Below are positions 14,676 through 23,598 of a DNA stretch of 64,000 nt, piece by piece. How positions within the stretch are numbered: the first letter of the stretch is position 1; every line of letters begins with the position of its first letter. The notes under the pieces are model-generated. The model did no database searches. It saw nothing but the letters and a program-made list of their open reading frames with translations, and had not been told where the DNA came from. The stretch comes from Holophagales bacterium. GTDB lineage: Bacteria > Acidobacteriota > Thermoanaerobaculia > Multivoradales > Multivoraceae. A program made the translations under genes and the position numbers. The stretch covers positions 85,411 to 149,410 of the forward strand of contig VYDI01000049.1 of the NCBI GenBank assembly GCA_009843505.1. The letters run 5' to 3'.

Positions 14676-17134
14676 CCGGCCTCGCCGGCCCGTCTCGACA
14701 GTCTCGCCTCGGTCTCCACGAATGACCGGTAGCGCCCGCTTTCCACCGCCATGAGTTCGTCATGGGACCCGTTCTCGACGATCCGGCCGTCGTCGAGATA
14801 GAGGATCCTGTCCGCCTGCTGAATCGTCGAGATCCGGTGCGTGATCAGGAAGATGGCGCGGCCCTCGCCCCACGCCGACAGGCGTTCGAGCACCCGGTGT
14901 TCGGTATAGGCGTCGAGCGCGGCCGTCGGCTCGTCGAGAATCAGGATCGGAGCGTCCTTGACGATCGCCCGGGCGATCGAGAGGCGCTGGCGCTGCCCCG
15001 TCGACAGCTTGCCGCCCCGGTCGCTCAGGACCGTGTCCAGACCTTCGGGGAGCCCGGCGACGTACTCGTCCACGCAGGCGACGCGTGCTGCCTCCAGCAC
15101 CCTCTCGTCGTCCGCATCGGGGACGACGTAGCGGATGTTGTCCCGCACGGACATGCCGAACAGGACGTTCTCCTGCAGGGCGACCGAGACGTTGCCGCGC
15201 AGGCTGTCCACGTCCAGCCCGCGGAGGTCGACGCCGTCGATCGAAACCGTTCCGGAGTCGGGATCGAACAGCCGGAGCAGCAGACTGACCAGCGTGCTCT
15301 TGCCCGATCCCGTCGGGCCGACGATCGCCGTGATGCTGCCGGGTTCGACAGCGAGACTGACATCGCGCAGAACGGGACGGTCCGGTTCGTAGGCGAAGTC
15401 GACGTTGTCAAAGCGGATCTGGCGCCGGAAGGGTCCCATCGGCGCGGCGTCGGGAGCGTTCTTCACGTCGGGCTCGATGTCGAGAATGTCGAAGGACCGG
15501 TCGAGGCCCATCGCCATGTCCTGCGCCTGCGACCACAGGGTCACGACGTTCCGCACGGAGACGCTCGACGCGCCGATCTGCTCCTGGGCCCAGTTGTACG
15601 CGGCAAGGTTCCAGGTCACGAAACTGAGACCGACGAGGGCGACGAGCGCCATCGCGAACGTCTCTCGTTCGCCATTGGCCCAGACCGCCATCAGGAACTG
15701 GGCGCTCAGGAGCGCGGCGGCGGCGATCGAGAAGGTGACGATGCCGACGACTGCCATCAGCGACCGGACGCGGAAGGACGCGTTAAACGCCCTCACGGAA
15801 TCCCGCTCGAGCCGCTCCTGCTCCCGGTCCGCGGCGCCGTACGCCTTGATCACCCGGATCGCGGCGAACGTCTCCTGGACGCGCGACGTGAAGTCCGAGT
15901 TGGCCTCCCGGGCAGCGAGGGATCGCTCGCGCATCCGCGGCGAGAACCAGCGACCCCACAGGACCGCGAGCAGGACGATGCTGAGCGCCATGCCGCCGAG
16001 GATCGGGTCGAGCGCGGCCAGGAAGACGACGCCGATCGCGTACGTGCTCAGCATCTGCATCGACTGCGTCACGTTGCCGATGACGGCCGTGACCTGGGCG
16101 CTGTCCTGGTAGATGCGGTAGACCGAATCGCCCACCCGGTGGTCGCTGTGGTAGCGGAGAGACAGCCCGAGCCAGCGCTCCACCAGCGCCATCCGCAGGT
16201 CCTGGTTCACCCGCTGCATGATGAAGATGTAGTAGTACGGCAACAGCATCATCACCGGGAGCTGCGCGAACCAGCCGAAGACCATGAAGACGGCGTAGAT
16301 CCACTTCAGGCTGTGCCGCTGCTCGGCGGTCAGCGGCGCCAGGTCGATGTTCGGTTCGGCTGCATCGGCGTCGGGTTCCACAGACTCCGCACCGGCTCCA
16401 GGCTGCGCTTCGCCGGCAAGTTCCGACCGGCCGATGAAGTCGGCCAGGAACGGGGTCAGCGGCTCGGCCTGCAGGATGGACTGGCTGATCAGGTCCACCG
16501 AGAAGAGCGCGATCACCATCGTCAGCAGGGTCGAGGCCCACACCAGGACGAAGTAGTAGACGAGGTGGCTGCCGAGCCGGATGCGGAAGCGCAGCTTGCC
16601 GCCGTCGAACCGGTACTGCAGGACCCAGATGCAGACGCATCCCGCCGCCACCAGCCCCACGTATAGCGAGTCTGCGAGACCGTCCACGCCGAACAGCGCG
16701 AACAGGAACGTCGCCGTGCCGACGAGCACCAGCGCGAAGGACGCCCAGAGGTAGGCGCGGCCCTTGGCGAAGAGGAGCACCCAGACGAGGACCGCCATCA
16801 GGACCGTGCCGACCAGCAGGAGGTCGTGGCGCCAGTCGGTACCCGGGGGCGCCAGCCACAGGAGCGGGCCGAGCGCGGTCAGGACAGTGACCAGGGGCGG
16901 AACGTGACGGAAGCTCCAGGCGCCCTCCGCGGCGGCGTCGCCGCCGGCGGCCTTCCCGCGCGGCAGCTCCCGCCAGCGGCCCACGATCTGGGGCCACAGG
17001 TAGGGCCAGGTCCGAACGAAGATGCGGAAGACGGCGACAAAGCCCTGCTCCTCCGGGGCCTTGCTCGTTGGCTCCGGCGGGGTGTCCCCCTCGCCCCAGA
17101 AGGGGAGGGCGCGTGCCTGTTTCAGATCGTCCAC
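14672..17134 (-). CDS. ABC exporter half-transporter with extra N-terminal membrane domain
   Basis: This 820-residue protein is larger than a usual half-transporter (about 580-620). A cytoplasmic lead and roughly four extra membrane helices (about residues 80-190) precede the exporter core. A long loop (about 235-270, PGAGAESVEPDADAAEPNI) falls within the transmembrane domain. The ATPase domain has Walker A GPTGSGKS, signature LSTGQ (usual LSGGQ), Walker B ILILDEP and H-loop THR. GTG start at 17134, 25 bases after the esterase stop. Its 3' end overlaps the next exporter gene by 4 bases, so the pair is probably a heterodimeric exporter. Substrate not evident. Confidence 0.9.
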   Translation of the reverse strand: MDDLKQARALPFWGEGDTPPEPTSKAPEEQGFVAVFRIFVRTWPYLWPQIVGRWRELPRGKAAGGDAAAEGAWSFRHVPPLVTVLTALGPLLWLAPPGTDWRHDLLLVGTVLMAVLVWVLLFAKGRAYLWASFALVLVGTATFLFALFGVDGLADSLYVGLVAAGCVCIWVLQYRFDGGKLRFRIRLGSHLVYYFVLVWASTLLTMVIALFSVDLISQSILQAEPLTPFLADFIGRSELAGEAQPGAGAESVEPDADAAEPNIDLAPLTAEQRHSLKWIYAVFMVFGWFAQLPVMMLLPYYYIFIMQRVNQDLRMALVERWLGLSLRYHSDHRVGDSVYRIYQDSAQVTAVIGNVTQSMQMLSTYAIGVVFLAALDPILGGMALSIVLLAVLWGRWFSPRMRERSLAAREANSDFTSRVQETFAAIRVIKAYGAADREQERLERDSVRAFNASFRVRSLMAVVGIVTFSIAAAALLSAQFLMAVWANGERETFAMALVALVGLSFVTWNLAAYNWAQEQIGASSVSVRNVVTLWSQAQDMAMGLDRSFDILDIEPDVKNAPDAAPMGPFRRQIRFDNVDFAYEPDRPVLRDVSLAVEPGSITAIVGPTGSGKSTLVSLLLRLFDPDSGTVSIDGVDLRGLDVDSLRGNVSVALQENVLFGMSVRDNIRYVVPDADDERVLEAARVACVDEYVAGLPEGLDTVLSDRGGKLSTGQRQRLSIARAIVKDAPILILDEPTAALDAYTEHRVLERLSAWGEGRAIFLITHRISTIQQADRILYLDDGRIVENGSHDELMAVESGRYRSFVETEARLSRRAGEAG

Positions 17135-17159
17135 ACCGCCGGGAGCTTACGCCGCAGCG

Positions 17160-18389
17160 CTAGGGATCCGCGGTTCTCCTGCGGCCCTCGACGGCAAAGT
17201 CGCTTTCGGGAGGCACGTCGAGGCTCAGGGCACCGCGGAAGCTGTCGCCCCGGACCTGCAGCCAGACACTCAGCTCGCCAACCGATCCCTTGCCCCAGTT
17301 CACCTGGGATCCGGACGCGACGTACTCGTAGCTCAGGATGCCGTCCTCGAACCGGATCGCCGTGACCTCCATCTCGTCGTCCACCTCGTCGTGGAGCGTC
17401 GCGGCTAGCGCGCCGTCCTGGGCGGACACGGCCAGCACGCTGCGGCGGAACTCGCCCAGGACCTTCGTCAAGACGTCCCACTCGCCGACCACCGCGGCGG
17501 GATCCGCCCGCTCCCCGGCGCCCACGACACCGGGATAGTCGCGCCAGAGCCACCGGAGCGTGTCGGGGAAGATGGCGCCGCCGTGCCTCAGATCGTGGCC
17601 GCCCGTGCCCATCTCGAACCGGTAGTCGTAGCGGGCGAACATCAGGGCTGAGTCCATCTGGAGGTTCGCCAGCGCCCAGTCTCCCTCCGCGAGGTTGATG
17701 TCGTTCTCACCGTCCTGGAGGAAGACGCGGATCGGCTTCGGATTCCCGCGGGTCTTCCGAATCAGGTAGGGGTACCGGGAACCGCCCTGGAGCCGCGTGT
17801 AGCTGCCGACGTGGCTGACGACCTTGCTGAAGGCGTCGGGGCGCTGCCAGGCGACGGTGAAGGAGACCAGCCCGCCATCGCTCATGCCGGCGATCGCCCG
17901 GCCGGCCGCCTCGTCCGTCAGGTTGTAGTCCCTGCCGACCTCCGGGAGGATCTCGTCCAGCAGGAAGCGGGCGTAGGTGTCGTCGAGCGGCGTGTACTGG
18001 TTGCTCCGCTGGTCCCAGAGGATCTCCTTCATGCCGGGGTTGATGAAGACGCCGATCGTCACCGGCATCTCTCCCCTGTGGATCAGGTTGTCGAAGACGG
18101 TCGGCGCCCGGACGGGGCCCTCGGGTTCCATGTAGAACTGACCGTCCTGGAAAACCATGACGGCCGCGGGTTCGGCGTCCGTGTACTGGGCCGGAACGTA
18201 GATCCAGTACTCGTGGGTCGTGCCCGGGTAGATGCGGCTGGCGTCCCAGGTGTGCTTCTCCACCGTGCCCGTTGGGACGCCTTCCTGGGGCAGGGAGTCG
18301 GGGCCGAGGGCGTACTCAGTGCCGCCGGCTCCGGTCGCCATCAAGAGAAACAACAGGGGGATCGGAACGTGTCCGATCCCCCTGCCCAT
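17160..18389 (-). CDS. Exported alpha/beta-hydrolase, esterase D/enterochelin-esterase-like
   Basis: The 409-residue protein has a signal peptide (about residues 1-23), then a putative-esterase (PF00756-type) core: WIYVPAQY, VMVFQDGQ, nucleophile in GMSDGG (Ser170), a likely acid in LQDGEND and a His in GTGGHDLRHGG. A C-terminal region of about 110 residues (AVVGEWDVLTKVLGEF...) forms an extra beta domain. Codons 2-12 coincide with a perfect 13-bp inverted repeat followed by a T-rich run, resembling an intrinsic terminator (see that feature). A start further in, at the ATG of codon 17, would lose most of the signal peptide. It lies between a TonB receptor and two exporter genes; true esters hydrolysed are unknown. 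Confidence 0.83.
   Translation of the reverse strand: MGRGIGHVPIPLLFLLMATGAGGTEYALGPDSLPQEGVPTGTVEKHTWDASRIYPGTTHEYWIYVPAQYTDAEPAAVMVFQDGQFYMEPEGPVRAPTVFDNLIHRGEMPVTIGVFINPGMKEILWDQRSNQYTPLDDTYARFLLDEILPEVGRDYNLTDEAAGRAIAGMSDGGLVSFTVAWQRPDAFSKVVSHVGSYTRLQGGSRYPYLIRKTRGNPKPIRVFLQDGENDINLAEGDWALANLQMDSALMFARYDYRFEMGTGGHDLRHGGAIFPDTLRWLWRDYPGVVGAGERADPAAVVGEWDVLTKVLGEFRRSVLAVSAQDGALAATLHDEVDDEMEVTAIRFEDGILSYEYVASGSQVNWGKGSVGELSVWLQVRGDSFRGALSLDVPPESDFAVEGRRRTADP
18340..18384 (-). terminator. Terminator-like hairpin inside the esterase signal-peptide codons
   Basis: Perfect 13-bp inverted repeat: CAGGGGGATCGGA (minus strand), loop CACGT, then its complement TCCGATCCCCCTG, followed by TTGTTTCTCTT. 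This is the form of a Rho-independent terminator. It lies 25 bases after the TonB receptor stop and begins 2 bases after the esterase ATG, so it could end receptor transcription or attenuate read-through into the esterase and exporters. Confidence 0.65.
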
Positions 18390-18408
18390 GACTACAGCGC
18401 CGGCGACG

Positions 18409-21330
18409 CTAGTTGAACGGCCGGAAGCGGAGCTGCAGGCCGAGCTCGCGGGGAGGCGTCACGAAGCCGATCGCGGGGACGCCCCCGTTGCCGGAGATCG
18501 GCAGGTACTCGAGGACCGCGACATCGTCCATGATGTTCTTGACGAACAGCGAGATCGACCACCTGTCGCTCGGAGCGCTCCAGGTACCGCCCACGTCCAG
18601 CCGGTCGAATGCCGGCAGCTCCCAGATGTCGACGTTGCCGATGCTGGGGAACGCCGACTCGGTGTAGGCGTAGGTCGACTGGAACGAGAGGTGGCCCGCG
18701 GAGACGAGCGGCTTGAACCAGGACGCCGTCAGCGCCAGCTTGTTCTGCGGCGCCTTCGGCAACCGGTTCCCGGTCTGATCCGTCGGCAGGTCGTACTCGC
18801 TGGTGGCCGGCTCGCCGGTGTCGAAGTTGATGTAGTTCCAGATCGCCGTCTGGGCATCAGGATGGCCGTCGATCACCGAGGAGTGCGGACCGATCTCCGA
18901 GTCCTGCCAGGCAAAGAAGCCCCGGAGCCCGAAGGAGCCGATCCGATAACTGAACTCCAGGTCCACACCCTGAATCGTCGTGTCGGGAATGTTCGCCGTG
19001 TACTCGACGAGCGGCGTGGAGGAGTAGATCGAGATCGGAATGTCCACACCCGGCGGCGGTGCCTGCGTGGCGGCGAGCTGGTAGTTGTCGAACTGGTTGT
19101 ACCAGAGCCCGGCGGAGAGCTGAAGGCGCGAGTCGAGGAAGAAGCCCTTCGCCCCCAGTTCGTAGTTCACCAACGTCTCTTCCTCGATGTAAGGCGGCAC
19201 CTGGCCCGGCAGGCCGATGTTGAAACCGCCGGAACGGAACCCCGTGGAGACGCGGCCGTACACCAGATGGCCGGCCTCCGTCGTGCGCTCCAGGGCAAGG
19301 TGGCCGATCGGCCGCGCCCAGCTCTGAGGGTAAGGATTGCCTTCGCCTGAGAGCGCGATCGTGACCGGAGCGCCTCCCAAGGCCAGCGTGAAGAACCCGC
19401 CCTGGTCCACGGGCTTCTGCTCCTTCTCGTCTTCGGTGTAGCGAATGCCGCCCGAGAGCGCCCAACTGTCGTTGAACCGGTAGTCGACACTGAAGAACGC
19501 GGCCTCGGTCCAGTTCTTGCCCCTGTTGAAGAAGCTGAGCAGATGGCTGAGATCGTCGCCCTCGGGGCAGTACCAGTAGAGCCCTTCCTCGTCGCCCGCC
19601 GGGTCGCTCGTGCCGATGCCGAATCCCTCGACGACCTTGATCAGGACATCCTGGCAGTTGTTGGCCTCGACGAAACCGTAGATCGGCGATGCCCTTCGAG
19701 CCTGCTCATCGGCCGTCCCGAAGCGATACGGGATCTGCAGATCATGGCGGTGGATCGTCCCGGACCTCGTGTTCTTGTACCTGAAGAACCCGCCGATGAA
19801 GTTGAAGTCACCGGCGTAGCTCGACCTGAACAGGAGTTCCTGCGAGTCTTCCTCGTACTCGAACGGCAGGTCGTAGAACGAGTTCGAGAACTGCACCGTC
19901 CCGTCGGGACACAGGCCGTCCCAGCGCCCCACCGTGCAGGACGTCAACGTGTGATCCAGCGAATCCGGGCTACCGCCAAGGCCGTGACCGCCCGGGGGAG
20001 TGTTGATCGGCACCCGATCCGTGTAGTCCGCGTCGCGGAGGGCCTGCTGCACCGTTTCGCCGCTGCTCGCGTTGAAGCTGATGCCGAGGGACCTCGAGAC
20101 CTGCCAGTCGGCCCGGAGCACGCCGAAATCGCTCTCGCTCTCGTTGATGCCGGGGTAGTTCAACGCCACCCTGTTCTGGATGTCGCCGGGGCAGTTCCAC
20201 GCGGGAGTATTGAGGCCGCAGCTCGGATCGAGGGCCGGGTTGGGCGTCTCCCAGAGGTAGTAACGGTTCCGGGAGTAGCCGCCAGTCGTCCGGTCCACGT
20301 TCGAGAGCTGCACGAAGGCCCGTGGCGTCCCGCTGTCCTCTACATGGGACCAGCGCGCCCTCACGTTGAGCCGATCGGTCTCGGCGCGAAGCTGCGGCGC
20401 GTAGAAGATCTGATCGGGAGCGTCATGGTCGCCGCCCGGCCCGACGTTCTCCTGTCTGCCGTCGCCCGTGTGGTTGCCGGCCGTCAGGCGGAAGCTGAAG
20501 GGACCGTTGCCCAGCGGGCCGCCGAGCGCCCCGTTCAGGCGCTGCTGCGAGATGTCGGTGACTTCCCCCATCAGCTCGGCATCCCAGTGATCCGTCGGGC
20601 CCTTGGTGACCACGTTGATCGCACCCGCGATCGAGTTGCGGCCGTTCAGGGTTCCCTGGGGTCCACGGGCCACCTCGACGCGTTCGAGATCGAAGCCGCC
20701 GCCGGGCGTCGTGCCGTAGACGCCGAGCGTGTACGCGCCGTCGACGTAGGTGGCGACGGCATAGTCGGCCTGGTCGTACTGCGCGTTCCGGGTACCGATG
20801 CCGCGGATGACCGTTCCCTGGCCCTGCTGTTCTATCTCGTCTCCGAACTGGAGGCCCGGAACCAGGTTCTGCAGATCCGTCCTCTCCTGGATCACGAGCT
20901 CTTCGAGCAGCGCCGAATCGAACGCCGAGATCGTCATCGGCACTTCCATGACGTTCTCTTCGACCCTCTCCGCCGTGACGACGACCGTGGCGTGGTATGC
21001 GGGGCGGATCTCGAAGTCGACCGTCGCGCCGCTGGCGCCCACCTGAACGGACTGGCTCGACGACTGGAAACCCTCGAGGCTGGCGGTGACCGTCTGGCTG
21101 CCGGCCGCGACGCCCGAGATCGAGAAGGCGCCGTCCGCGTCGGTCATCGCATCGCCGCCGCCCTCGACGCTGACGGTCACGCCCGGGAGCGGATCACCGT
21201 CCGCGTCCGTCACGGTCCCCGAAACGGCGCCGTCCTGGGCGAACGCGGGCAAGGCCAGGAGCGACAAGGCGAGGGTCCAAAGGGTGAAGACTCTCAGGGT
21301 CTTCGGTACGGCTCGAAGTCTGCTCTCCAT
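18409..21330 (-). CDS. TonB-dependent outer-membrane receptor with N-terminal carboxypeptidase-regulatory-like domain
   Basis: Receptor of about 973 residues. Start at 21330 (GGAGG about 10 bases upstream), giving a signal peptide that ends LSLLALPAFAQ; the frame is open to 21459. Residues about 33-115 form a carboxypeptidase-regulatory-like Ig domain (AVSGTVTDADGDPLPGVTVSV), followed by a plug (VVVTAERVEENVMEVPMTIS, then RGIGTRNAQYD and EVARGPQGTLNGRNSIAGAI) and a 22-strand barrel ending in LGLQLRFRPFN with terminal aromatic. It belongs to the SusC/FecA-like import class (substrate unknown). The following gene is an exported esterase, suggesting substrate processing linked to uptake (inference). 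The barrel resembles receptors assigned to iron complexes or complex carbohydrates. Confidence 0.93.
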   Translation of the reverse strand: MESRLRAVPKTLRVFTLWTLALSLLALPAFAQDGAVSGTVTDADGDPLPGVTVSVEGGGDAMTDADGAFSISGVAAGSQTVTASLEGFQSSSQSVQVGASGATVDFEIRPAYHATVVVTAERVEENVMEVPMTISAFDSALLEELVIQERTDLQNLVPGLQFGDEIEQQGQGTVIRGIGTRNAQYDQADYAVATYVDGAYTLGVYGTTPGGGFDLERVEVARGPQGTLNGRNSIAGAINVVTKGPTDHWDAELMGEVTDISQQRLNGALGGPLGNGPFSFRLTAGNHTGDGRQENVGPGGDHDAPDQIFYAPQLRAETDRLNVRARWSHVEDSGTPRAFVQLSNVDRTTGGYSRNRYYLWETPNPALDPSCGLNTPAWNCPGDIQNRVALNYPGINESESDFGVLRADWQVSRSLGISFNASSGETVQQALRDADYTDRVPINTPPGGHGLGGSPDSLDHTLTSCTVGRWDGLCPDGTVQFSNSFYDLPFEYEEDSQELLFRSSYAGDFNFIGGFFRYKNTRSGTIHRHDLQIPYRFGTADEQARRASPIYGFVEANNCQDVLIKVVEGFGIGTSDPAGDEEGLYWYCPEGDDLSHLLSFFNRGKNWTEAAFFSVDYRFNDSWALSGGIRYTEDEKEQKPVDQGGFFTLALGGAPVTIALSGEGNPYPQSWARPIGHLALERTTEAGHLVYGRVSTGFRSGGFNIGLPGQVPPYIEEETLVNYELGAKGFFLDSRLQLSAGLWYNQFDNYQLAATQAPPPGVDIPISIYSSTPLVEYTANIPDTTIQGVDLEFSYRIGSFGLRGFFAWQDSEIGPHSSVIDGHPDAQTAIWNYINFDTGEPATSEYDLPTDQTGNRLPKAPQNKLALTASWFKPLVSAGHLSFQSTYAYTESAFPSIGNVDIWELPAFDRLDVGGTWSAPSDRWSISLFVKNIMDDVAVLEYLPISGNGGVPAIGFVTPPRELGLQLRFRPFN

Positions 21331-21392
21331 GGCGGTTTTCCCTCCGTTGTGGCGCCGGCGCCGAGACACCGGCCAGCTAGCTCTTGATCCGC

Positions 21393-21412
21393 TGAACATG
21401 ATACACCGTTCA
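21393..21412. promoter_or_regulatory. Operator-like inverted repeat between divergent genes
   Basis: TGAAC, 10-base spacer ATGATACACC, GTTCA: an AT-richer palindrome midway in the 121-base space between the TonB receptor (minus) and the ADP-ribosylglycohydrolase gene (plus). Its position suits a regulator controlling both promoters. No cognate regulator is encoded in the window. Confidence 0.3.
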
Positions 21413-21451
21413 ATGTTCCATGCCGTAACCCAGCACCCCGGATCCAACAGG

Positions 21452-23527
21452 ATGAACATACCTCTACCCCAGGACTACGCGGAACGGGTCTACGCCGGCG
21501 TCCTCGGCAAGGTCATCGGCGTCTACCTCGGCCGGCCCTTCGAGGGCTGGCCCTACGAGTGGATCCGGAAGCGGCTGGGCGACATCGACTACTACGTCCA
21601 CGACCGGCTCGACGTTCCCCTGATCGTCACCGACGACGACATCACGGGAACCTTCACCTTTCTGCGGGCGCTCGAAGACCACGGCTCGGGCGCCGATCTC
21701 AGTTCGCGGGAAGTGGGCGAGACGTGGCTCAACTACCTGATCCGGGAGCGCACGGTGCTGTGGTGGGGCGGCCTCGGCAACTCCACCGAACACACCGCAT
21801 ACCTGCGTCTCAAGAGCGGGATCGAAGCGCCCGAAAGCGGCTCGATGGAATTGAACGGCAAGGTCGTGGCCGAGCAGATCGGCGCCCAGATCTTCATCGA
21901 CGGCTGGGCGATGGTCGCTCCTGGCGACCCGGACCTGGCGGTCCGCCTGGCCACCGCCGCCGCGCGGGTGAGCCACGACGGCGAAGCGGTCTACGGCGCG
22001 CGCGTGCTGGCCGCGATGGAGTCGATGGCGTTCGTCGAACAGGACACGGACACGCTCCTAGACGTCGCCCTCGGCTACATCCCGCGGGACTCGGTGATCG
22101 CCAGGATGATCGGGGACCTGCGTCGCTGGCATGCCGCGAACGGCGACTGGCGCGCCAACCGGGAAAGGCTGGCCGAGCGCTACGGCTACGACAAGTACGG
22201 CGGCAACTGCCACATGGTCCCCAACCACGGCCTGATCATCCTCGCGCTGCTACACGGTGAGAGCGACTTTTCCGAGACGCTGAAGATCGTCAACACCTGC
22301 GGTTGGGACACCGACTGCAACTCGGGCAACGTCGGCTGCCTCCTGGGCATCAAGGAAGGCCTGGCCGGCATCGAGAGCGGCCTGGAGAAAGGGCTCGACT
22401 GGCGTGGTCCGGTGGCCGACCGCGTCTACCTGCCGACGGCCGACGGTGGCCGGGCGATCAGCGACTGCGGCCATGAAGCGCTGCAGATCGTCAACATGGG
22501 GCGCCGACTCGCCGGCAGGGAGGCGCTGGCGCCCAGGGACGGCGCGCAGTTCCACTTCGCCTTCCCCGGCTCGGTTCAAGGCTTCCAGGTCGCCGACGGC
22601 GAGGCCGAGATCGCCAACGTCGTCCTGCCTTCAGGGGATCGCGCCCTTCGCGTCGACGCCTCGGACGAGGCCCGGGTCGGCTCTCCCGTCTTCATTCCCT
22701 CGCTGGAGACGGCGAAGTGGTTCGAGGGCCGCGTCTATCCGTTGATGGCGTCGCCGCGGATCTTCCCCGGCCAGACCGTCGAGGCGACGCTCAGCGCCGG
22801 AACGGAAGCCGTGTGGGCGAACGTCTATCTCGGCTACTACGGCGAGAACGACGAGACCGGCACGTTCGACGACGAAGGCCTCGAACTCGGACCCGGCGAG
22901 AGCAGGCACGTCTCCTTCACCGTGCCGGCGCTGCCCGGCCCCGTCTTCTCCGCGGGCGTCCGCGTTCAGGGCCCGGCCGGACCCGTCTTCCTTGAGTCGC
23001 TCAAATGGTCCGGCGCACCGGACTTCCGGCTCGAGCGCTCGACTCATCGCGGCACGATGTGGCGCCGCGCCTGGGTCAACGGCGTCGACCTGCTGACCAA
23101 GGGAACCGAGATGTTCCGGCTGGTCCAGAACGCCGGCATGGGCCTGCTGATGCAGGGAACCCGGGAGTGGCGCGACTACTCGGTGACCGCCGACGTGACG
23201 CCCCATCTCGTCGAGAGAGCCGGCGTCGCCGCCCGGGTCCAGGGCCTCACCCGTTTCTACGGCCTCTTCCTGGCTCCCGGGAACCGCGTGCAGCTCGTGC
23301 GCATGCTGCACACCGAGGAGGTGCTGGGCGAGGCCGACCTCGAATGGCGGCTCGGCGAGACCTGCGAGCTGACCCTCGAGGCCCGTGGCAACCGCCTCGC
23401 CGGCAAGGTCGACGGCGCGACTCTCCTCGAAGCGACCGACGACGCCCTGGACTGCGGCGCCGTCGGCCTGGTCATCGAGGAAGGACGGCTGGGTGTCGAC
23501 CTGATCGAGGTCCGCCCTGTCGCATAA
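21452..23527 (+). CDS. ADP-ribosylglycohydrolase (DraG/ARH)-family protein with C-terminal beta domains
   Basis: The 691-residue protein opens with the DraG-type pattern: DYAERVYAGVLGKVIGVYLG, an acidic TDDDITGT motif (Asp61-63, where the family has its binuclear metal site) and GWDTDCNSGNVGCLLG near residue 290. This family removes ADP-ribose or hydrolyses related N-/O-glycosides. The remaining 350 residues are extra: a beta-sandwich region (about 370-520) and a concanavalin-like terminal part (WRDYSVTADVTP...GAVGLVIEEG) like those in secreted glycoside-handling proteins. No signal peptide. Start at 21452; an upstream in-frame ATG (MFHAV) also exists. Divergent from a TonB receptor, so a role in processing imported glycosides is possible (inference). 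Confidence 0.78.
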   Translation: MNIPLPQDYAERVYAGVLGKVIGVYLGRPFEGWPYEWIRKRLGDIDYYVHDRLDVPLIVTDDDITGTFTFLRALEDHGSGADLSSREVGETWLNYLIRERTVLWWGGLGNSTEHTAYLRLKSGIEAPESGSMELNGKVVAEQIGAQIFIDGWAMVAPGDPDLAVRLATAAARVSHDGEAVYGARVLAAMESMAFVEQDTDTLLDVALGYIPRDSVIARMIGDLRRWHAANGDWRANRERLAERYGYDKYGGNCHMVPNHGLIILALLHGESDFSETLKIVNTCGWDTDCNSGNVGCLLGIKEGLAGIESGLEKGLDWRGPVADRVYLPTADGGRAISDCGHEALQIVNMGRRLAGREALAPRDGAQFHFAFPGSVQGFQVADGEAEIANVVLPSGDRALRVDASDEARVGSPVFIPSLETAKWFEGRVYPLMASPRIFPGQTVEATLSAGTEAVWANVYLGYYGENDETGTFDDEGLELGPGESRHVSFTVPALPGPVFSAGVRVQGPAGPVFLESLKWSGAPDFRLERSTHRGTMWRRAWVNGVDLLTKGTEMFRLVQNAGMGLLMQGTREWRDYSVTADVTPHLVERAGVAARVQGLTRFYGLFLAPGNRVQLVRMLHTEEVLGEADLEWRLGETCELTLEARGNRLAGKVDGATLLEATDDALDCGAVGLVIEEGRLGVDLIEVRPVA

Positions 23528-23598
23528 ACTGAGTCGACACCCACGATATGATCAGGTCTAATCAAGAGCACCCGCGAACCATCAAGCAGAGGTCCACG

